14,027 nucleotides of DNA. Origin: an uncultured Collinsella sp. GTDB lineage: Bacteria; Actinomycetota; Coriobacteriia; Coriobacteriales; Coriobacteriaceae. The position numbers and the translations under genes were made by a program. Location of the stretch: the NCBI GenBank assembly GCA_958431945.1, contig CAUASQ010000034.1:1-14027 (forward strand), read 5' to 3'. Shown piece after piece: positions 1-5,495 of this stretch (position 1 is the stretch's first letter; every line of letters begins with the position of its first letter). The notes beneath the pieces were generated by a model. The model had not been told where the DNA came from and did no database searches. It worked only from the letters and a program-made list of their open reading frames with translations.

Positions 1-12
1 GGGTGGTTTAAA

Positions 13-33
13 GCTGGCCGCTGCGCGGCCAGC
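13..33. other. GC-rich perfect hairpin at window edge
   Basis: Arms GCTGGCCG (13-20) and CGGCCAGC (26-33) are exact reverse complements around a 5-base loop, CTGCG. A weaker AGACT/AGTCT dyad (34-45) follows directly. Neither strand has a convincing T-tract after this hairpin, so it is not called as a terminator. It may be a second structure behind the recR terminator, or belong to whatever lies left of the window. Confidence 0.4.
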
Positions 34-46
34 AGACTAAAGTCTT

Positions 47-75
47 GAACAAAAACACGCCGCTTAAAAGCGGCG
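47..75 (-). terminator. Rho-independent terminator of the ybaB-recR unit
   Basis: Read on the minus strand, arms CGCCGC (75-70) and GCGGCG (63-58) form a 6-bp stem, extendable by two A-T pairs, and are followed by TGTTTTTGTTC (57-47). The hairpin plus T-tract lies about 200 bases beyond the recR stop and is the first good terminator there. The plus-strand flank (CATTCTTTC) is T-richer than average, so weak bidirectional use is possible. Confidence 0.75.
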
Positions 76-119
76 CATTCTTTCATATTCACATTTGAGT
101 GTATCAGCGAACCCAAAAG

Positions 120-207
120 GTTGCGCAACGAATGGGCAAATACGAGGCGCAGGCGGACCCATCCACGCGATAAGCGGATGAAAAGCAGGTTTGTTGCACA
201 ACAAATG
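120..207. repeat. Pair of similar palindromic 15-mers
   Basis: GTTGCGCAACGAATG (120-134) and GTTGCACAACAAATG (193-207) match at 13 of 15 bases. Each has a GTTG/CAAC dyad core. In the second copy the dyad extends to TTTGTTG/CAACAAA (190-205). The starts are 73 bases apart, close to seven helical turns. They lie in the noncoding stretch between the recR stop and its terminator, so they could be protein-binding sites or structure in the 3' UTR. Confidence 0.45.
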
Positions 208-232
208 TATGAACGCGCGCCCAATTATGAGT

Positions 233-269
233 GCCCCGTGCGGCAGGCCGACGGGACATGCCGTGGGGC
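233..269 (-). other. Stem-loop just after the recR stop
   Basis: GCCCC (233-237) pairs with GGGGC (265-269) and CGGCA (241-245) with TGCCG (259-263), separated by a small internal bulge and closing a 13-base loop. It begins about ten bases beyond the recR stop. No T-tract follows on the minus strand, so it may be a 3' stability hairpin or chance pairing in GC-rich DNA. Confidence 0.25.
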
Positions 270-278
270 TGGCGCCGC

Positions 279-875
279 CTAGATCGCGCGGCGGGCCTCA
301 ATAGCACGGCCAAGCGTAAGCTCGTCGGCATACTCCAAGTCGCCGCCCACGGGAAGGCCGCTCGCAAGACGCGATACCTCAACGCCCAATGGCTTGATGG
401 TGCGAGCAAGGTAGCTCGCCGTAGTCTCGCCCTCGATGTTGGGGTTGGTGGCGATAATGACCTCGTGGATGTCCTCGTGGCCCAGGCGCGCCAGCAGCTC
501 GCGGATATGCAGCTGCTCGGGACCGATCTTGTCCATGGGGCTGATCACGCCGCCCAGCACATGGTACAGGCCATGGTAGCTGCCCGTGCGCTCGATTGCC
601 TGAACGTCGCGTGGCTCGCCCACCACGCAAATGCGAGTGGTATCGCGCATCGGATCCTGGCAGATGGAGCACTCGTCGGCCGTGGCGTAGTTAAAGCAAC
701 GGCTGCAAAAGTGGACCTCCTGCTTGACCTCCAGGATGGCCTCGGCCAGGCGGCGGGCCTCCTCGGCATCGGCCTCGAGCAGGTAATAGGCGATGCGCTG
801 GGCCGACTTGGGACCAATGCCCGGCAGACGGCCCAGCTCATCGAGCAGTTTTTGCAGACTGTGATTCGCACTCAT
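279..875 (-). CDS. recR: Recombination protein RecR
   Basis: RecR works with RecF and RecO to load RecA on gapped single-stranded DNA in the cytoplasm. The 198-aa product has the usual family length and layout. A helix-hairpin-helix region (about residues 10-30, LGRLPGIGPKSAQR) is followed by a four-cysteine zinc finger with C57, C60, C69 and C72 (CSRC...CSIC). A Toprim domain spans about 80-175, with ICVVGEP near residue 85 and TNPNIEGE near 143-150, whose acidic residues are typical of Toprim. The C-terminus carries the conserved ASGLPVGGDLEYAD stretch. The start at 875 is 13 bases after the ybaB stop. There is no strong Shine-Dalgarno (only AAGACAC), so translation is probably coupled to ybaB. 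Identification is secure. Confidence 0.97.
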   Translation of the reverse strand: MSANHSLQKLLDELGRLPGIGPKSAQRIAYYLLEADAEEARRLAEAILEVKQEVHFCSRCFNYATADECSICQDPMRDTTRICVVGEPRDVQAIERTGSYHGLYHVLGGVISPMDKIGPEQLHIRELLARLGHEDIHEVIIATNPNIEGETTASYLARTIKPLGVEVSRLASGLPVGGDLEYADELTLGRAIEARRAI

Positions 876-888
876 ATATATGCGTGTC

Positions 889-1209
889 TTAGAACGGCAT
901 GCCCGGGATGTTGAGGCCGCCGGTGATGGCGCCCATCTGCTTGTTGGCGAGCTCGTTGACGCCGCGGACGGCCTCGTTGACGGCAGCCATGATCATGTCC
1001 TGCAGCATATCGACGTCCTCGGGATCGAGGGCATCGGGGTCGATGGTGAGGTTGACGAGCTCCATCTCGCCGTTGACGGTCACCTTGACCATACCGCCGC
1101 CGGCAGAGGCGTCGACGGTCTGGGACTTGAGGTTCTCCTGCGCGGCGGCAAGCTGCTCCTGCATCTTGCGAGCCTGCTTCATCATCTGCTGCATGTTCAT
1201 ACCGGCCAT
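889..1209 (-). CDS. ybaB: YbaB/EbfC family nucleoid-associated protein
   Basis: This 106-aa protein belongs to the small dimeric DNA-binding family that coats the nucleoid and is classically encoded between dnaX and recR. What shows it: an N-terminal Met- and Gln-rich helix (MQQMMKQARKMQEQLAAAQ), a short beta region (MVKVTVNGEMELVNLTIDP, about residues 40-58), and a helical C-terminus (MLQDMIMAAVNEA) ending in a Gly/Pro/Met tail. The start at 1209 is fixed by AAAGGAG (1221-1215) five bases upstream. A later in-frame ATG (codon 4) lacks comparable spacing. recR follows after 13 bases, so the two are cotranscribed. Whether dnaX transcripts also reach this gene is open, because an opposite-strand gene lies between. 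Confidence 0.95.
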   Translation of the reverse strand: MAGMNMQQMMKQARKMQEQLAAAQENLKSQTVDASAGGGMVKVTVNGEMELVNLTIDPDALDPEDVDMLQDMIMAAVNEAVRGVNELANKQMGAITGGLNIPGMPF

Positions 1210-1284
1210 GATGGCTCCTTTACGTGCGGCCGCGCGACAAGCTGCAAGGGCAGCCGGAGCACGGCGGGACTTTCAAACTCAAAA

Positions 1285-1290
1285 ATCGTA
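1285..1290 (-). promoter_or_regulatory. Candidate extended -10 for ybaB-recR
   Basis: The minus strand reads TGGTACGAT, with a TGn extension before TACGAT (1290-1285). That would put a start site near 1278 and a leader of about 68 bases before ybaB. No good -35 hexamer sits at 16-18 bases (TTGCTT is only 14 away). It is plausible as an extended -10 promoter but unproven. Confidence 0.35.
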
Positions 1291-1317
1291 CCACGGCGCG
1301 GGGCAAGCAAGCGGGGC

Positions 1318-1348
1318 GGACGTGTTCCCTCAGTCGATATACATGTCC
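1318..1348. other. Imperfect inverted repeat in the ybaB upstream gap
   Basis: GGACGTGT (1318-1325) and ACATGTCC (1341-1348) pair over eight positions, with one G-U if transcribed on the plus strand, around a 15-base loop. No T-tract follows. It could be an operator or RNA structure; support is limited. Confidence 0.25.
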
Positions 1349-1371
1349 TGGAGTGCAAGCCGCGCCCAAAG

Positions 1372-1406
1372 ATTATGCAAAGTTGAATAATTCGCATCTG
1401 CATAAT
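1372..1406. promoter_or_regulatory. 35-bp nested dyad, candidate operator
   Basis: Outer arms ATTATGCA (1372-1379) and TGCATAAT (1399-1406) and an inner palindrome GAATAATTC (1385-1393) share exactly the same centre, A1389. In all, 13 of 17 pairs are complementary. The stretch is AT-rich in a GC-rich neighbourhood and lies between candidate divergent promoters for ybaB-recR (minus) and the 1550-2023 gene (plus). It lacks a T-tract on either side, so a DNA-binding site is more likely than a terminator. The protein that would bind it is unknown. Confidence 0.45.
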
Positions 1407-1428
1407 ATTGAAAGCTAAATCTTGTAGA

Positions 1429-1441
1429 GCCGGAATCCGGC
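1429..1441. other. Short GCCGG/CCGGC palindrome
   Basis: GCCGG AAT CCGGC forms a 5-bp stem followed on the plus strand by ATTTTCTG. It is too short to call a terminator with confidence. It is part of the otherwise gene-free 1210-1549 region, which also holds the ybaB ribosome binding site, its candidate promoter and the nested dyad. Confidence 0.25.
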
Positions 1442-1509
1442 ATTTTCTGCATCCAGCTAGATAACAAAATGCCGAACCGCTGCTCGAGGCGGCGCTCATG
1501 ATGGCAGGG

Positions 1510-1543
1510 TATAATTTGATTGTCACAGACAGCAATTTGGAGG
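1510..1543 (+). promoter_or_regulatory. TATAAT box and ribosome binding site for the 1550 gene
   Basis: A perfect TATAAT (1510-1515) is followed by a short leader and TTGGAGG (1537-1543), seven bases before ATG 1550. A start site near 1522 is expected. No recognisable -35 hexamer or TGn extension precedes the box, so strength or activator dependence cannot be judged. The ribosome binding site decides the start over an upstream in-frame TTG at 1520. Confidence 0.55.
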
Positions 1544-1549
1544 TGCCCC

Positions 1550-2023
1550 ATGAATGCCCCCGACGTGCTCCAAAACATCCGCTCAAAACACCCCGTTGCA
1601 TATGTGGTTCTCTATCTCTTTGTCGGCTGGGCATTGCTGGTTATCATCACCCATGCTATAGCCTTTGGAGCAGAACTACTGATAGCCAGCTCGGACCAGC
1701 CCATCGTCAAATGGGAAGCGACCGATGAGTGCACCGACGGAACTCGAACCATTTACTACAACAGCCCGTCCCTCTACCAAGAGTTCAAGGTCAAGATAAA
1801 GGACTCCAAGATTGTCGATGCCGAAATGGGCTCTTTATTTACAATCGGAGCAACCGTCAACGCCGAGCAAGTCGAGTACACGGACAGCCACGCGACGTAT
1901 CGTATCGACCTCAGCACCCTAGGCCGACCGTCACGCACCTGTCTGCTCGAATGCGATATACGCGGTACCGCACTACACATGTCCGAAATACAGATGCGCC
2001 CGGACAAAGAGACCTCTTCGTGA
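1550..2023 (+). CDS. Small single-pass membrane protein, unknown function
   Basis: I do not recognise this 157-aa protein. Residues 1-13 are short and polar. Residues 14-48 hold one long hydrophobic stretch (VAYVVLYLFVGWALLVIITH and following), best read as a membrane anchor or uncleaved signal. The remaining ~110 residues are soluble, probably outside the membrane, with a mixed beta-like pattern and three cysteines (C61, C131, C135). The ATG at 1550 has TTGGAGG at good spacing. The gene sits on the opposite strand between dnaX and ybaB, two genes normally adjacent, and its stop is only 21 bases from the dnaX stop, with no terminator visible between them. Base composition is lower in GC than the neighbours. 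Five of its 13 isoleucines use ATA, a codon that is scarce in the flanking genes. These traits suggest a later insertion. The coding call is good; function is open. Confidence 0.75.
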   Translation: MNAPDVLQNIRSKHPVAYVVLYLFVGWALLVIITHAIAFGAELLIASSDQPIVKWEATDECTDGTRTIYYNSPSLYQEFKVKIKDSKIVDAEMGSLFTIGATVNAEQVEYTDSHATYRIDLSTLGRPSRTCLLECDIRGTALHMSEIQMRPDKETSS

Positions 2024-2044
2024 GCAGTATGCCCGCCCGCACGG

Positions 2045-4528
2045 TTACTCCACCGGCTTGAAGATGGTGGCCTGGCCGAAGACGCTGCGGATGAGGGCTT
2101 TGGCCTCGTCCTCGGTCTGCGGGATGCTCGGGGCTGCGCCCTGGTGGCCGAAGGGACTGCCGGCGCCGGGATTGGACTCCCAAGGGGCAGCGGGGGCGTC
2201 CTCCTCTTTGGGGGCAGTTGCAGCGGGCTTGGGCGCGGACGCCGCACCCGGCACGTCGAACGGGGGCAGATCGCCCCCGCCGGCATCGGCAGCAAAACCG
2301 CCGACCATGGCATCGTCGTAGGGAACCTGCTCGGATTCCCACGGTGCAGACTGCGCAGACGGCTGAGCCTTGGGAGCGGACGCGCGCTCGGGCGCACGGG
2401 GCGCGGGCTCGGTCGGGAGCTTGCCCGTGGCAGGAGCGCCGGCAGGGTTGTCGGAGCGCAGCCAGGGGGCCTTAGCCAAGTCGGATGACTTGGGCGCAGG
2501 CGCGGCAGCGGGCTTGGGTGCGGGGACCGGAGCAGCCGGTTTGGGCGTGGCGGGCTTAGGCGCCGACGGGGCCGGTGCCATCACCGGCGTCGCTTGCTGC
2601 TGCGGAGCGCTGGCGCTCGAGGATACAGGGGCCGCCGAGGACACGGGTTGCGGGTCCGCAGATACCGCAGCCCGTGCAGATGGAGAATGCTCCTCATGTT
2701 GAGGAGCCGGCGTGCCACCCCCATCCAGGACATAGTCGACGGTACGACGACCGAAGACCGCGCAGACCGTCGGCAGGACCACCGACTGCGTATCGGCGCG
2801 ACCGAGCATCTTAATGGCAAAAGTCGAACCCGCGGGGAACGAGACCGTGAGTTTGGAGCCGTCGTCGGCCGTGGCGCGGGCGTTGAGCAAAAGCCCTGCG
2901 TAGGAAGCCTGACGCGCCTTGACACGCTCGACAACCTCGGCCCATTTGCGCTGCAGCTCTCCGGCATCCTCGACCGCGGGCGTCTCGGCGGCACCGGCGG
3001 CGGCAACCTGGGCGGCGTTGTTGGACTGGGGCTTAGGTGCCGGAGCGGTGGCAGGCGCGGGGGCCGCAACGGGCTGAGGCGTCGGAGCCGGCGCAGGCTG
3101 AGGTGCAGGCGCTGCAGGCTTGGAAGCTGACACGGACGCAGAACGGGGCGCAGGCTGAGCCGTCGGAGCGGCAGCACCACGGTCCCAAGGCATACCGCCC
3201 TGGCGCGCGGACGTAGCAGCGGGGGCAGCGGATGCCGCCGGGGCGGCAGCGCGGGCGCCCGAAATGAGCGTCGGCTGTTGGGCAGCAGCGGGTACGGATG
3301 CTGCAGGCGCGGCGGCCTGAGCAGCAGCCACGCTCGCCGGCACGGCGGCGTTGGCAACCATGGCCTCCAGGCGTGCCACGCGCTCGGCCAATGCCTCAAT
3401 CGTTAAATCAGCCTCGGGACGCGCCAGACGCGTGCAGGCAATCTCGAGCACCAGGCGCACGTCGCTCGCGCCCCTCATCTCCAGTGCGGCATCGTCGAGC
3501 ACTGTCAGCACACGAGCCAGGCGGTCGGCAGGATGCTCGCCAAAGGCAGCGGCCTCGGCAGCAAGCGCCTCGGCCTGCTCGGAGCCGCCCTCAAACAACT
3601 CGGCACGGGCACCGGCAACGCAGGCAACATACACGTCGCGCACGTGCGCCACCAGGTCGCGCGTCAGCTCCAGCAGATCGTTACCTTCCTCGACCTGCGC
3701 GCGAATAAGCCCATACAGCTCGGCAACATCGCGATCGGCAATGGCGCGGGAAAACTCGCCCAGAATCTGGTCCGAAACCTCGCCTAAAAGCGAGCGGGCG
3801 TCGTCCGCATGCACAGAACCGTTGCCAAAGACGCTCAGCTGCTCCAGCGTGGACAACGCGTCGCGCATGCCGCCCTTTGCATGGCGCGCCACGACAGCCA
3901 GCGCCTCGTCGTCGTAATCGAAGCCCTCCTGCTCGCACACGTATGCCAGGCGATGCTCGATATCCTCGTTGCCGATGCGGTGGAAATCGAAGCGCTGGCA
4001 GCGCGAGAGGATGGTCTCCAGAATCTTTTGCGGATCGGTGGTGCACAGCACAAAGATCACGTGCGCCGGCGGCTCCTCAAGCGTCTTGAGCAGCGCGTTG
4101 AACGCCGCCGTCGTGAGCATGTGAACCTCGTCGATGATATAGATCTTGTACTTGCCGCGCACCGGGGCAAAGTTGACGGAGTTGATGATCTCCTCGCGCA
4201 CATTGTCCACGCCCGTGCGGCTTGCGGCATCGAGCTCGTAGACATCGGGGTGGTTGCCCTCGGCGATGAGCTCGCACTCCTCACAGGTGCCGTCGGGCAT
4301 GCAGCCGCTTGCGTCCTCGGCGCGCGCCGCCTCGGCGTTGCGGCACAGCAGCGCCTTGGCCAGAATACGCGCCATGGTGGTCTTGCCCGTGCCGCGCGGT
4401 CCGCAGAACAGGTACGCGTGGGACAGGCGCCCCTCGGTGATGGCGTGCTCGAGCGTCGAGACGATATGCTGCTGGCCCACCACGGAGTCGAAGGTGAGCG
4501 GGCGATACTTTCGGTACAACGATTCCAT
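2045..4528 (-). CDS. dnaX: DNA polymerase III subunit gamma/tau
   Basis: This is the clamp-loader ATPase of the replicative polymerase. The 827-aa protein begins MESLYRKYRPLTFDSVVGQ. AAA+ motifs follow: Walker A GPRGTGKT (43-50), four zinc-finger-type cysteines (C62, C76, C82, C85), Walker B IIDEVHML (131-138), the SRC motif (175-177) and a sensor-2 GGMRDALS (219-226). The clamp-loader collar follows to about residue 390. After that comes a long Ala/Pro-rich disordered linker, a small folded segment near residues 540-610 (LQRKWAEVVERVKARQASYAGLL...), more linker, and a conserved-looking tail (ALIRSVFGQATIFKPVE). It is longer than E. coli tau (643 aa), mainly through the linkers. The start is set by GGGGGAG (4540-4534), five bases before ATG 4528. 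In-frame sequence upstream of that ATG is not credible coding. No slippery heptamer for a gamma form was seen. The linker carries four PW motifs. Confidence 0.97.
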   Translation of the reverse strand: MESLYRKYRPLTFDSVVGQQHIVSTLEHAITEGRLSHAYLFCGPRGTGKTTMARILAKALLCRNAEAARAEDASGCMPDGTCEECELIAEGNHPDVYELDAASRTGVDNVREEIINSVNFAPVRGKYKIYIIDEVHMLTTAAFNALLKTLEEPPAHVIFVLCTTDPQKILETILSRCQRFDFHRIGNEDIEHRLAYVCEQEGFDYDDEALAVVARHAKGGMRDALSTLEQLSVFGNGSVHADDARSLLGEVSDQILGEFSRAIADRDVAELYGLIRAQVEEGNDLLELTRDLVAHVRDVYVACVAGARAELFEGGSEQAEALAAEAAAFGEHPADRLARVLTVLDDAALEMRGASDVRLVLEIACTRLARPEADLTIEALAERVARLEAMVANAAVPASVAAAQAAAPAASVPAAAQQPTLISGARAAAPAASAAPAATSARQGGMPWDRGAAAPTAQPAPRSASVSASKPAAPAPQPAPAPTPQPVAAPAPATAPAPKPQSNNAAQVAAAGAAETPAVEDAGELQRKWAEVVERVKARQASYAGLLLNARATADDGSKLTVSFPAGSTFAIKMLGRADTQSVVLPTVCAVFGRRTVDYVLDGGGTPAPQHEEHSPSARAAVSADPQPVSSAAPVSSSASAPQQQATPVMAPAPSAPKPATPKPAAPVPAPKPAAAPAPKSSDLAKAPWLRSDNPAGAPATGKLPTEPAPRAPERASAPKAQPSAQSAPWESEQVPYDDAMVGGFAADAGGGDLPPFDVPGAASAPKPAATAPKEEDAPAAPWESNPGAGSPFGHQGAAPSIPQTEDEAKALIRSVFGQATIFKPVE

Positions 4529-4561
4529 GGGTGCTCCCCCGGGTATACTGAGTCTTGTTGC

Positions 4562-4626
4562 CGCGGCGGCCATGCGGTCGCACGGCATACTGCATTCCAT
4601 AATACCCGTACGGCGAGCCCGCCGCG
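4562..4626 (+). promoter_or_regulatory. Divergent dnaX / 4644 gene intergenic region
   Basis: The 115-bp gap between the two starts must hold both promoters. Plus-strand arms CGCGGCGG (4562-4569) and CCGCCGCG (4619-4626) are exact complements 49 bases apart. The second arm ends one base before the TAGGAG of the 4644 gene (4628-4633). Weak -10 candidates are TATACT (4544-4549, plus), CATAAT (4598-4603, plus) and TATTAT (4604-4599, minus, for dnaX). None has a good -35. The pairing may structure the leader or may be chance in GC-rich DNA. Confidence 0.3.
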
Positions 4627-4643
4627 ATAGGAGTCCAAAGAGC

Positions 4644-5351
4644 ATGGCAGACGCAGAGAGCAACCTCGTCCCCTCCGAAGCAGCCGACCAGGTCGAGGTC
4701 GCGCTCGAGGAGCAGGCCGCAGCCGACGACGGCATCCTGTACCTCAACGAGTACCAGTACGAAAACGACCTGGTCACCGACTTCGCCCGCCTGGTCGCCT
4801 CGCCCAGGCGTCGCGGCTCGCTGTATGTCGCCGCGGCAATTGCCGCGCTCATCGGCATCGGCATGCTGGTGGCCGGCGGCAACTGGATCAAGTTTGGCGT
4901 CGTCCTGATCGTGTTCGGCACCTTTTTGGCCTGGTGGAGCAAAAACCTGCACCACACCCTCGCCCGCGACTTTATCGACGCCGTTGAGGCCGACGAGTCC
5001 ATGGGTGGCCGCTATCGCCGCGTCGCCGCCAACGAGAACGGCCTGATGGTTTGGGGCAAGAGCGGCAAGTCGCAGTTCTTCCCGTTTGAAAAGCTCGACC
5101 ACGTGCTCGACGGTGAGCGCATCTTTGTGGCCATGTTCGCCGACCAGGGCGTGACGATCCCTAAGGACACCTTTGTTCGCGGCGATGCCGAGCAGTTCGG
5201 TCCCTTCCTTAAGGCGCGCATCAACAAAAAACTCCGCATCGAGACCAAGAAGAAGAAAATGAAGGCCGAGAAGGCCGCCGCCGAGGCCAAGCAGGGCGAC
5301 AAGCTCCAGGAGACCAAGCGCAAGCAGAAGAAGAACAAGAAGAAGCGCTAA
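4644..5351 (+). CDS. YcxB-like two-pass membrane protein with Lys-rich tail
   Basis: The 235-aa product has an acidic N-terminus (about residues 1-30) and then LYLNEYQYENDLVTDFARL. Two membrane helices follow (about 59-77 and 82-98), then a soluble domain (about 100-192) with YRRVAANENGLMVWGKSGKSQFFPFEKLDHVLDGERIFVAMF... and IPKDTF. Two helices followed by a pleckstrin-like beta domain ending in an IPK-x-x-F element is the pattern of the YcxB-like family, whose function is not established. Residues 193-235 are very rich in lysine (KKKKMKAEK, KQKKNKKKR). They are probably cytoplasmic and may bind nucleic acid or anionic lipid; that is inference. The start follows TAGGAG (4628-4633) at ten bases. 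The gene stands alone, divergent from dnaX. The coding call is strong, the family call moderate. Confidence 0.8.
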   Translation: MADAESNLVPSEAADQVEVALEEQAAADDGILYLNEYQYENDLVTDFARLVASPRRRGSLYVAAAIAALIGIGMLVAGGNWIKFGVVLIVFGTFLAWWSKNLHHTLARDFIDAVEADESMGGRYRRVAANENGLMVWGKSGKSQFFPFEKLDHVLDGERIFVAMFADQGVTIPKDTFVRGDAEQFGPFLKARINKKLRIETKKKKMKAEKAAAEAKQGDKLQETKRKQKKNKKKR

Positions 5352-5406
5352 GGCCAAGCCAGACAGGCAGCCTCGCATCCCGCTATCCTCCCCATGCACC
5401 CGAGCG

Positions 5407-5415
5407 TGCTACACT
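5407..5415 (+). promoter_or_regulatory. Candidate extended -10 for the kinase-FHA-PP2C operon
   Basis: TGCTACACT has a TGn extension and a TACACT hexamer (5410-5415). It would start transcription near 5422 and give a leader of about 74 bases before ATG 5496. No good -35 is seen. It overlaps a small TGCT/AGCA dyad (5407-5419). The 144-bp gap after the 4644 gene shows no clear terminator, so readthrough into the operon remains possible. Confidence 0.45.
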
Positions 5416-5495
5416 AGCAGCATCTATGCCACCGCGAACGGCTCGGCTCCGCGCCCGCCACTCGCAAACGAACTTTAAACGCACGAGGGTTGGCC

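Noticed and set aside
104..409. 101-codon minus-strand frame across the recR end
   Set aside because: It starts inside recR in another frame, is Arg/Ala-rich and has no ribosome binding site.
1197..1634. Minus-strand frames in the 1210-1549 gap (145 and 82 codons)
   Set aside because: They overlap the 1550 gene antisense or the ybaB leader, show no domain or ribosome binding site, and cross the dyad and promoter elements.
3060..3330. Tandem repeat or CRISPR-like array from repeated GCAGG/GCGGC words
   Set aside because: The repetition is codon-level Ala/Pro low complexity of the DnaX linker, with no fixed repeat or spacer length.
2045..3400. Programmed frameshift in dnaX to make a gamma form
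   Set aside because: No A-rich slippery heptamer in the correct frame was found. The only mixed run (GCC CCC AAA, near 2205-2215) is out of phase for a slip and too close to the C-terminus.
4529..5002. Extension of dnaX upstream to 5002 as a 985-aa protein
   Set aside because: The added 158 residues are antisense to the YcxB-like gene and low-complexity. DnaX proteins start at MESLYRKYRP-like sequence, and ATG 4528 has a strong ribosome binding site.
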